A program made the translations under genes and the position numbers. The notes under the pieces were generated by a model. The model was not told the DNA's origin. It worked only from the letters and a program-made list of their open reading frames with translations, and ran no database searches. A DNA stretch of 64,000 nucleotides from an uncultured Holophagaceae bacterium (GTDB lineage Bacteria; Acidobacteriota; Holophagae; Holophagales; Holophagaceae): the NCBI GenBank assembly GCA_903843705.1, contig CAIMQW010000298.1:1-64000 (forward strand), given 5' to 3'. This document shows, one piece after another, positions 56,811 to 64,000 of the stretch. How positions within the stretch are numbered: position 1 is the first letter of the stretch; each line of letters begins with the position of its first letter.

Positions 56811-57395
56811 CTAGGATTCCTTCACAGTGGTGGCGGCAGCAAGGCTGGCTGCGAGTAATTCGATTCGAGCATCCTTTTCGGCGAGGCGTTCCCCCATCAT
56901 TGCTTCCGAGGCTTCGAGTTTCGCCCGCAGGTAGCCGACCTCTTCCGAGAGTTTGACCAACTGTGTTTGGGTTACCTTATCCTTGTCGTTCGCTTCGGAT
57001 AGCTGCGTCTTTAGAGAATCCATTTGGATCTCCAACTCGCGCATATCTTCCTCATTCTTATCCTCGGCTTGTTCGATTACGGTCTTCAGCCCAGCGGCCT
57101 GTATGGCAAGTGCCTCTCTCTGGGGAGCAAGTTCGGCAAGGGCGAGGATCTGGGCGATGGACCAAACCTTCGCGAACTCGGTTTGGATTTCCTCTGGGAT
57201 TGGCACAGGCGCTGCCAACAACTCCTGGGACGATGACTGTTTAATCTTCCAAGCCCTGATATGGGGCAAGAGCGTACCAAAACTACCTGTGCCAAGTTCA
57301 TCCCGCACAGAATTTCTCGTCACCTTCACACCCCGGGCGTGGACAGCTTCAATGGCTGCGAGGATCTGTTGTTCTGTCACTCCAACTCGTGGCAT
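56811..57395 (-). CDS. KfrA-like plasmid DNA-binding protein with coiled coil
   Basis: GVTEQQILAAIEAVHARGVKVTRNSVRDELGTGSFGTLLPHIRAWK N-terminal domain followed by a long coiled coil. Confidence 0.8.
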   Translation of the reverse strand: MPRVGVTEQQILAAIEAVHARGVKVTRNSVRDELGTGSFGTLLPHIRAWKIKQSSSQELLAAPVPIPEEIQTEFAKVWSIAQILALAELAPQREALAIQAAGLKTVIEQAEDKNEEDMRELEIQMDSLKTQLSEANDKDKVTQTQLVKLSEEVGYLRAKLEASEAMMGERLAEKDARIELLAASLAAATTVKES

Positions 57396-57410
57396 TGAGA
57401 ACCTCCAGGA

Positions 57411-57472
57411 TTTCATATCATATCATATCGTTTCGTTTCGTTCGTTCTAATAAAAGTATGAAACGAATAATT
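57411..57472. promoter_or_regulatory. Repeat-rich probable operator of the KfrA-like gene
   Basis: Stuttered (ATATC)n / (GTTTC)n tract with inverted TTCGTTTC (57432-57439) and GAAACGAA (57460-57467), just upstream of the start. Confidence 0.45.
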
Positions 57473-57687
57473 GGAAGGCCTCTTGGAATTGGCTTCCTAT
57501 GGCGGCAGTTATCCTGCTGAGGCAGGAACATCCAGCAGGATCCAGGGTCCCGTGGGTTGAACCGGGAGCGACGTGAGTGGGAAGGGGGGTTACCCAGGAG
57601 TGTCCGAGGCGCTACGAATCCAGGTTTAACCTCATTCCTGTTGGAAGCCTCACGCTTGCCCTGGCCACAAGGGGTGGGAATTTATTT

Positions 57688-58254
57688 TCAACCGGCGTCC
57701 CTGAGGTACGAATACAGGGTCTCTCGGGAGATTTTGAACTCTCTAGCCAGGGCTGATTTTTTCTCTCCGGCCAGGGCCCGAGAACGCAATTCCTCGGCCT
57801 TGGCTGGGTTCAGGGATGGCTTGCGGCCCTTGTAGACATTGCCTTTGGCCTTTGCGAGGGCGATGCCTTCCGCTTGGCGGGAGCGGATTATTGATCGTTC
57901 AAATTCGGCCACCCCGCCCATGATCGACAGCATCAGTCTGGCCATCGGGTCATCATCACCTGTGAAAGTGAGGGATTCCTTCACGAAGGTCACCCTCACT
58001 CCTTTGGAAGTTAGATCGGTCACGATCTTGAGAAGATCTGATAGGTTTCGAGCCAGCCGGTCCATGGAATGGACGAAGAGTTGGTCACCCTCACGGAGAA
58101 ACCGGAGCATTTCCTGTAGGACAGGCCGAAGCTGGTCTTTCCCTGAGGCCTTCTCTTCAAATACGCGATCCAGGGGCAACGAGTCCAGTTGGCGTTCTGT
58201 GGATTGGGTGATTGAACTGACCCTGAGATACCCGACCTTCTGACCGGCTGACAT
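57688..58254 (-). CDS. Resolvase/invertase-family serine recombinase
   Basis: VGYLRVSSITQSTERQLDSL; HSMDRLARNLSDL; C-terminal Hin-type HTH (ALAREFKISRETLYSYL). Confidence 0.95.
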   Translation of the reverse strand: MSAGQKVGYLRVSSITQSTERQLDSLPLDRVFEEKASGKDQLRPVLQEMLRFLREGDQLFVHSMDRLARNLSDLLKIVTDLTSKGVRVTFVKESLTFTGDDDPMARLMLSIMGGVAEFERSIIRSRQAEGIALAKAKGNVYKGRKPSLNPAKAEELRSRALAGEKKSALAREFKISRETLYSYLRDAG

Positions 58255-58442
58255 TTTGCACTCCTGTAAAGTTGGGTTCTAGACCACATTAAGAAACTGT
58301 CAAAAATTGGAAATTGAGACCCTTGTTCGACAGTAATTGAGGAATTCCTTAGCCCTGGTTGAGGTATACCCAAACCTGACGGATACGAGTTGACCCCCTA
58401 GGGATAGGCGGGGTGGTATTGGTTGTCCATTCGAGCGTTCAG

Positions 58443-59054
58443 CTAGGCCCTCATTGCGACAACTGTCATGTCGTCTGCTCTGCCAGATCTTCCAGCTTCA
58501 TCCAGGATCAGGGCTGGGAATTCTGAAAAGTGCAGAGATAAGGATCTACCCCAGAGCCTTTGCAGTTTGGAGAGATTCAACGGAGTCCAGGCTCCATCAG
58601 ACATCAAGAGAAGGATGTCTCCATGGCTGATCTGCCTATGAATCGGGAAGGGGGTGGCCTCCCCACTCCCCAGGCGATGCTTGGAGGCATCCTCACTCAA
58701 GATTTGGATCTCGCCCCCGAAGGGAAGGTAGTAGAGGCGCGAGTCACCTGCGCAGACCCCCACAACCCGATCCTTGATTGCTGCCACGGCCACGAAGGTA
58801 CTCTGTGGGCCACCAAGCAGGGCGGAGTCCAACAGGCGAGTCCAGTTCACCCAATTTGGGAAAAGCTCGAAATCCTCAACAGAAGCCTGTGCCGCCAGGC
58901 CTTCTAGGATTTTGAGGGCCCTCTTGGCTACCTGCCCAGCATTACCCGAACCATCACAGAGGGCGGCATAGGGCACCGAGCCTCTCCCTATCAGATAGGC
59001 GTCCTCGTTGGAGGTTCGCCCATCTTGAAGTCGGGAACTCGCAAAAATCTCCAT
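58443..59054 (-). CDS. PP2C-like serine/threonine phosphatase
   Basis: SNEDAYLIG; ALCDGSGNAG; GVCAGDSRLYYLP; LLLMSDGAWTPL; GRADDMTVVAMR. Confidence 0.85.
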   Translation of the reverse strand: MEIFASSRLQDGRTSNEDAYLIGRGSVPYAALCDGSGNAGQVAKRALKILEGLAAQASVEDFELFPNWVNWTRLLDSALLGGPQSTFVAVAAIKDRVVGVCAGDSRLYYLPFGGEIQILSEDASKHRLGSGEATPFPIHRQISHGDILLLMSDGAWTPLNLSKLQRLWGRSLSLHFSEFPALILDEAGRSGRADDMTVVAMRA

Positions 59055-59096
59055 GGGTCCTTCAATTACAAAAACTGGCTGAGCGTAGTGAATGTT

Positions 59097-59588
59097 CTAT
59101 TTCGAGGTAAGGAAGGCCACCTCCACATGGCTAGCTATTCCTACTTCTTCCTCCGACACACCGGAAAGGCGACAGGGGACTCTATCTATTGAATTACTGG
59201 AGACAAGGTTGATCGTTTCAGTTCCAGTCGCCAAAATAAGGCCATAGGTAGAAATTAGTTCGAATTTTACGGTTGCACTGGGTGCGGAAAACGAGAATGT
59301 GCTTTTGTATCTTCCATAATCTTGATAACTTCTATTAACATTAGCTAGGCAAACAACATCAAAGTTGGTGATATTCTCACCATTCTGCCCCTTGGTCCTT
59401 CTTGGAATTATCGCTGCTTTGATTTCACCAAGTTTTGCAGTCATAAATACCGAATCACCACCCCAATATAGTGTATTACCAATGCCCGTATCGGCTGCAC
59501 GGATCACTTTGGGCTTTGGCCGCCAGGGAGCATCGGATCCACATGCTGCCGTAAGCATCAGAATGGACATAGTGAGTACCCACTTCAT
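59097..59588 (-). CDS. Hypothetical lipoprotein
   Basis: MKWVLTMSILMLTAACGSD lipobox; 163 aa; no recognised family. Confidence 0.6.
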   Translation of the reverse strand: MKWVLTMSILMLTAACGSDAPWRPKPKVIRAADTGIGNTLYWGGDSVFMTAKLGEIKAAIIPRRTKGQNGENITNFDVVCLANVNRSYQDYGRYKSTFSFSAPSATVKFELISTYGLILATGTETINLVSSNSIDRVPCRLSGVSEEEVGIASHVEVAFLTSK

Positions 59589-59858
59589 GCCACGCCCCCA
59601 TCGGCACTAGGCCGAAATCGGTATTTCTCTGCTGCCAGTCTACGCTAGGGCGGTCTCGGTGGGGTCCTTCATCATTAGCGCTCATGGATACCCAGCCACA
59701 CCCAGTCCTGACGGTGGGAAATTGCCAGGATCGTGACAGCTGCTCAACGACAATTACTCGTCCCCACTGGCGACAATGACAACTCCCCATAAGGGGTAGC
59801 GCTTAGGTGGCAAAGGGGTCACGGTCAGCCTGCGTCTGCACGCAGGGTGGGCGGTGCC

Positions 59859-61352
59859 ATGGGCCGGATAACTGATCAGCAGGTGCGGAAGTTGATGGAG
59901 GAGATGGCCAAGCACGGGGAGTTGGGGCTTGCAGCAATGCGAGCCGGCATGAACCGAACCACGGCCCGGAAGTATCTGCGGGCGGGGAAGCCACCTTCCG
60001 AGTTGCAGTGCCCCAGAACATGGCGAACCCGGCCAGACCCCTTTGCGGAGGACTGGTTGGACATCGAACTTCGCCTGGCTCAGGCCCCTGAACTGGAGGG
60101 GCTGGCCCTGTTCGAGGACCTGATGCGGCGCTGCCCGGGACGTTACCAGGAGGGCCAAGTTCGGACCTTTCAGCGGCGGGTGAAGGAGTGGCGTGCGAGG
60201 CACGGCCCAGAGAAGGAAGTGTTCTTTCCGCAGAACCATCGACCCGGGGAAGCACTTCAGACCGACTTCACCCATGCCACAGAGTTGCGAATCACCATCC
60301 AGGGTCAAGGCTTTGCCCACCTGCTATGCCACGTGGTTGCGCCCTATTCCAACTGGCAGTGGGCAACAGCCTGCCATTCGGAATCAATGCTGGCCCTACG
60401 CCGGGGGATTCAATCGGCTTTGATTCAACTCGGCCGGGTCCCAGAGTTCCACCAGACGGACAACTCCACGGCGGCAACTCACGATCTCGCCACCGGGAAG
60501 CGGGGCTTCAACGAGGCGTATCTGGCGCTGATGCGCTACTTCGGGATGACACCGCGGACAACGGCCGTTGGCGCTAAGGAGCAGAACGGTGACGTGGAAT
60601 CGGCCAACGGTGCCTTGAAACGGCGCCTACGACAGCACCTGCTTCTGCGTGGATCCAGTGACTTCGAGTGTGTCGAAGCCTATGAACGCTGGGTCCAGGA
60701 AGTGTGTACCCGGGCCAACGAGCGCCGCCGCGTGAAGGTCGCCGCTGAATTGGCGGTGATGCGCCACCTATCGGCGCGGGCCTTCCCGGACTACGACGAG
60801 GTGATGGTCAGGGTGAGCCAGGAGAGCACCATCCGTATCAAACGGAACAGCTACTCAGTGCCCACACGCCTGATCGGAGAGCAGGTCCGGGTGCGGATAT
60901 TCGAGCTACGCCTGGAGGTCTGGTACGGCCAGCAGCAGGTACTGAGCCGGGACCGCCTTCTGGGCGTGAACCAGCACCACATCGACTACCGGCATGTGAT
61001 TCATTCCCTGCTACGCAAGCCAGGGGCCTTTGCCCGTTACCGCCACCGGGATGACCTGTTCCTGAGCCTCACCTGGCGGAAGGCCCACGAGGCCCTGGTC
61101 CAGAAGGAGGGGAACCGACGGGGTGAGGTGTCCTACCTCCGACTTCTCTACCGGGCAGCCATGGGAATGGAGTCCGAGGTGGAGGCGTCACTCGCACAGC
61201 TCCTGGAACAGGGTGAGGTCCCGACGCCGGACAAGGTGAAGGCACTGCTGGGGGGTACGGCGCCCGTGGAAGCGCCCGACATGGAAGCCCCGGAAGTGGA
61301 CCTGCGCGCTTACGACGCATTGATGCGGGATGGGTGGAGGGAGGCCATATGA
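59859..61352 (+). CDS. istA: IS21-family transposase IstA
   Basis: QTDFTHATEL, FHQTDNSTAA, KEQNGDVESANGALKRR (DDE residues present). Confidence 0.95.
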   Translation: MGRITDQQVRKLMEEMAKHGELGLAAMRAGMNRTTARKYLRAGKPPSELQCPRTWRTRPDPFAEDWLDIELRLAQAPELEGLALFEDLMRRCPGRYQEGQVRTFQRRVKEWRARHGPEKEVFFPQNHRPGEALQTDFTHATELRITIQGQGFAHLLCHVVAPYSNWQWATACHSESMLALRRGIQSALIQLGRVPEFHQTDNSTAATHDLATGKRGFNEAYLALMRYFGMTPRTTAVGAKEQNGDVESANGALKRRLRQHLLLRGSSDFECVEAYERWVQEVCTRANERRRVKVAAELAVMRHLSARAFPDYDEVMVRVSQESTIRIKRNSYSVPTRLIGEQVRVRIFELRLEVWYGQQQVLSRDRLLGVNQHHIDYRHVIHSLLRKPGAFARYRHRDDLFLSLTWRKAHEALVQKEGNRRGEVSYLRLLYRAAMGMESEVEASLAQLLEQGEVPTPDKVKALLGGTAPVEAPDMEAPEVDLRAYDALMRDGWREAI

Positions 61353-62110
61353 GCCGAGAACTGTTTGAACTTCTGCGGGAATTAAAACTTCCTAGCTTTG
61401 TGGCCAGGCATGGGGAGTTAGCTGCCGAAGCCGAGCGGGCCGGCTGGGGATTTGAGCGTTTCCTGCGGGCATTGGCCGAGGCCGAGATCGATCAGCGCCA
61501 CCAGAAACGCCTGGAACGGTTACTGAAAGCCTCCAAACTGCCGCTGGAAAAGAGCCTAGCCACACTCGACACGGCCCGGTTACCGGTGCCGGTGCGGCGG
61601 ATGCTACCGACCCTCTGCGACGGGGGGTTCGTTGAACGGGCCGAGAACCTGCTGGCTTTCGGCCTCCCTGGCCGAGGCAAAACTCACTTGGTCTGTGCCA
61701 TCGGCTTAGAGCTGATCCAGCGGGGGCACACAGTCCACTTCACTCCCACCTACGCACTGGTGCAGCGGTTGCTGGCCGCGAGGAGGGACCTCGCCCTGGA
61801 GAAGGAGTTACACCGACTGGACGCCTTCGACGTCCTGATCCTCGACGATATCGGCTATATCCAACAGGACCGTGACGAGATGGAAGTCCTGTTTACCCTA
61901 TTGGCCGAGCGCTATGAGCGCCGCAGCGTTGTCATCACCTCCAACCTCGTGTTCTCCCAGTGGGACCGCATATTCAAGGACCCGATGACGACAGCAGCGG
62001 CCATTGACCGCATCGTCCACCATGCGGTGATCCTCGAGCTGACAGGTCCCAGCTACCGAGCGGAGGCTGCGAAAGCCCGAATGCCGGAGGACCCTAACGC
62101 CAACCACTAA
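61349..62110 (+). CDS. istB: IS21-family helper ATPase IstB
   Basis: FGLPGRGKTHLVCAIG Walker A; DVLILDDIGYI Walker B; 4-nt overlap with istA. Confidence 0.96.
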   Translation: MSRELFELLRELKLPSFVARHGELAAEAERAGWGFERFLRALAEAEIDQRHQKRLERLLKASKLPLEKSLATLDTARLPVPVRRMLPTLCDGGFVERAENLLAFGLPGRGKTHLVCAIGLELIQRGHTVHFTPTYALVQRLLAARRDLALEKELHRLDAFDVLILDDIGYIQQDRDEMEVLFTLLAERYERRSVVITSNLVFSQWDRIFKDPMTTAAAIDRIVHHAVILELTGPSYRAEAAKARMPEDPNANH

Positions 62111-62273
62111 TAGCCCCCACTGGGACCATGAACCCTCTCCGGCCGTGGGGAGGTGTAATTGTCGTTGGCTATTTTATGTAGTTGACTGACTGAGGGTTGA
62201 CCAAATCTCTGGCCACCAAAACTGACCCCCTGCGTCAAAACTACTGACCCCCTAGAGGCGAGGCGGGCGACCG

Positions 62274-62330
62274 ACCGATGGGGTGCCCTCCGCTTCGGCC
62301 TACGGCCTCCGCTCCAGGCACCCCATCGGT
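62274..62330. repeat. Inverted repeat ACCGATGGGGTGCC / GGCACCCCATCGGT
   Basis: Perfect 14-bp arms. Confidence 0.85.
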
Positions 62331-62434
62331 GTTACCCCACTCATGGGGAATCCTAATTGTCGTTGAGGGGGAAATCTAGTTGACGCCAAGGAGACAGCCC
62401 ACGGGAACAGGCGGGGTCAACCTGTATCGGCCCA

Positions 62435-62503
62435 AGTTCCAATCAGCACTCTGCAGTTCCGATCAGTACTGCAGCAGCACTGATCGGCAATGCTGATCAG
62501 AAC
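62435..62503. repeat. Fourfold repeat: two direct plus two inverted copies of a GATCAG-centred motif
   Basis: AGTTCCAATCAGCACT, AGTTCCGATCAGTACT, then AGCACTGATCGG and TGCTGATCAGAAC in inverse orientation. Confidence 0.85.
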
Positions 62504-62695
62504 ACGCCTCCTGCCTTTGATGGGTCAACCTGATTTGGTCCCACCATGTTTCATGACAGGCGGGGTCTGCGTTAGCGAGGCTTCTACGTGGAAGTAGAAC
62601 CGCCCCTGTGGCGGAGTTATCGGTCTGGTCCGAGTTGCACTAGAAGTGGGTTCCCATTTTGGACAGGAAACCTCTTTTGTTGAGGAGGGCCCACC

Positions 62696-63091
62696 ATGGA
62701 AAGTCTAGGCCCAAAACCCCCGAAAGCCCCCGAACCCCCAAAGCCGCCGAAGTTCAAAGGGCCGGAGGGCCCCGTCAAGCCAGAGAGGCCGTCCTCACCC
62801 TCTGGGCAGGGGGGTAGCGGGGCCCAGGCCCCTCCAAAGCCGAACTTGCACCCTCCCAAGGCCCCGCCATCGCCTGCCAAGCCAGCAGCCCCGCCAGCGC
62901 CTCCGAAACCTCCAGCCCCGCCGAAACCTCCGGTTCCAGGAGGGCACTCATCGGCCACTGCCCTGTCTCAGGTGATGACGCTGCCCGAATACCTCAAGAG
63001 CATCGGGCTACAAGACCCTGGTAGTGGTGGGAATCCGGACACACCGAAGGGTGTATTCAACCCCAACCGCATCCCTCCCAAGGAGTGGTGA
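62696..63091 (+). CDS. Small proline/lysine-rich hypothetical protein
   Basis: GAGGAGG RBS 7 nt upstream of the ATG; 131 aa, PPKP-type repeats and C-terminal TLPEYLKSIGLQDPGSGGNPDTPKGVFNPNRIPPKEW. Confidence 0.65.
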   Translation: MESLGPKPPKAPEPPKPPKFKGPEGPVKPERPSSPSGQGGSGAQAPPKPNLHPPKAPPSPAKPAAPPAPPKPPAPPKPPVPGGHSSATALSQVMTLPEYLKSIGLQDPGSGGNPDTPKGVFNPNRIPPKEW

Positions 63092-63107
63092 AGGGGTGGA
63101 ACAAATG

Positions 63108-64000
63108 TCAGGCCTTTGGGTTCTTCCATGTCCATCCTTCCAGGAGTACGTTTAGCTCCTCCTCATCCGAACTAAACAATTTGGGAACCTTATTGTCTTG
63201 ATCCCAAGACAGTCCATGGACCCCGATGACCTGGGATCTATCAGAGTCCGCCCACCGCAGAGCCACACGGCCATAGCCATCCCGCTCAGTCCAGATCTTG
63301 TCACCGCTACAGTAGAGGTTGTCAGCCCATTCGTAAGCGAGGTTGAGTCCCTTGGTCGTCATCAAGCCATAGAACGAAGCCAAGCTTTTCGGATTCTTGG
63401 CGAACTTAAGGGAGTGGAGCTTCTTGGTGTGCCACACCCAAAGCATAGCCATTTGGAATCGGATGTACCAACGGTCGTGGGAATCCACCATGTTGGCCCA
63501 TTGACGCCTCGTCTTGGGGTCAGTGGGATTCACGGGCAACAGGTCAGTGTGATATCCACACAGGACATTCCAATGCCTCAGCGGAGCAGTATTGAAGTTC
63601 TCTGCATACCAAGACGTAATGACTCGCATGTCTGTGAATAAGGTATAAGCCTCATTCTCACGCCAGATCCTGTATTCCTTTGAACCAAGATCCTCATCAG
63701 ACTTTTCGTCTTGATAGAAGCCACCCTTACCATTGCCCGTAGGTTCCCAGCCCACTGTGGTGGGCTGTTCCTCTTGGACGCCCGTAGGGCTGCTTGGAGG
63801 ACAAGAGGATGAAGATGGGCCAATAGAAGGCCCAACGCCCGAAGGGCTTACCTCCGCAGGAGCATCGTTAGACGCCGCCGCCCGATCGGGCGGCAAGACA
63901 TCCGAAGGATCCGTCTTGGGACTCTCATTCTGAGTCCCGTCTAAATCCTGTCCTAGTCTAGGATCTTCATCCGATCCTGTCTTAAATCCAGTATTAGTCC
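63108..64000 (-). CDS. Hypothetical Trp-rich protein with disordered N-terminus; 5' end beyond window
   Basis: Reading frame stays open from 63896 to the window edge (...TNTGFKTGSDEDPRLGQDLDGTQNESPKTDPSDVLPPDRAAASN...); globular part about 200 aa with roughly 14 Trp. Confidence 0.6.
   Translation of the reverse strand, partial: TNTGFKTGSDEDPRLGQDLDGTQNESPKTDPSDVLPPDRAAASNDAPAEVSPSGVGPSIGPSSSSCPPSSPTGVQEEQPTTVGWEPTGNGKGGFYQDEKSDEDLGSKEYRIWRENEAYTLFTDMRVITSWYAENFNTAPLRHWNVLCGYHTDLLPVNPTDPKTRRQWANMVDSHDRWYIRFQMAMLWVWHTKKLHSLKFAKNPKSLASFYGLMTTKGLNLAYEWADNLYCSGDKIWTERDGYGRVALRWADSDRSQVIGVHGLSWDQDNKVPKLFSSDEEELNVLLEGWTWKNPKA

Larger units (their letters stand above)
59745..62167 (+). mobile_element. 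IS21-family insertion sequence (istA-istB) with terminal inverted repeats
   Basis: CAACGACAATTAC...TCCCCAC at 59745 and its inverse complement GTGGGGAGGTGTAATTGTCGTTG ending at 62167, flanking istA/istB. Exact outer termini and target duplication not determined. Confidence 0.85.

Noticed and set aside
49256-64000. Right-hand att repeat of the tRNA-Arg 3' end
   Set aside because: No second copy of CGTCTCGGGACCACCA seen by eye inside the window; only GGGACC fragments.

Overview
The window is high-GC bacterial chromosome. Gene content and organisation suggest an Acidobacteriota/Holophagae (Geothrix-like) relative, but this is inferred without any search. Positions 1 to about 49.2 kb are mostly core genome: recG, coaD, ddl, crcB+DUF190, qNOR-type norB, ppc, an ispH fusion, polA, a five-gene isopropylmalate/HMG-CoA-lyase/CoA-transferase operon, tpx, purD, a sigma54 regulator with a divergent Fe-S/NrfD module, a liv ABC operon, speA, queG, pgsA and glpD-like. 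A tRNA-Arg(ACG) at 49179-49255 marks the left side of an accessory region that runs to the window end. That region carries a type I R-M system with an inserted Mrr-like gene, a KfrA-like plasmid protein, a serine recombinase, a PP2C-like phosphatase, an intact IS21-family element and several unrecognised proteins. The most interesting items are: (1) a single-ORF fusion of IspH with a UbiA-like membrane domain; (2) an operon that could encode a CoA-dependent citramalate/3-methylmalate route; (3) a Hyb/Hmc-like electron-transfer module with no catalytic subunit beside a sigma54 activator; (4) the tRNA-Arg island with hsdM-hsdS-Mrr-hsdR, a 24-bp-stem hairpin at its left edge, a fourfold palindromic repeat, and a Trp-rich protein running off the window. 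All product calls come from reading the translations and motifs; no database search was run.
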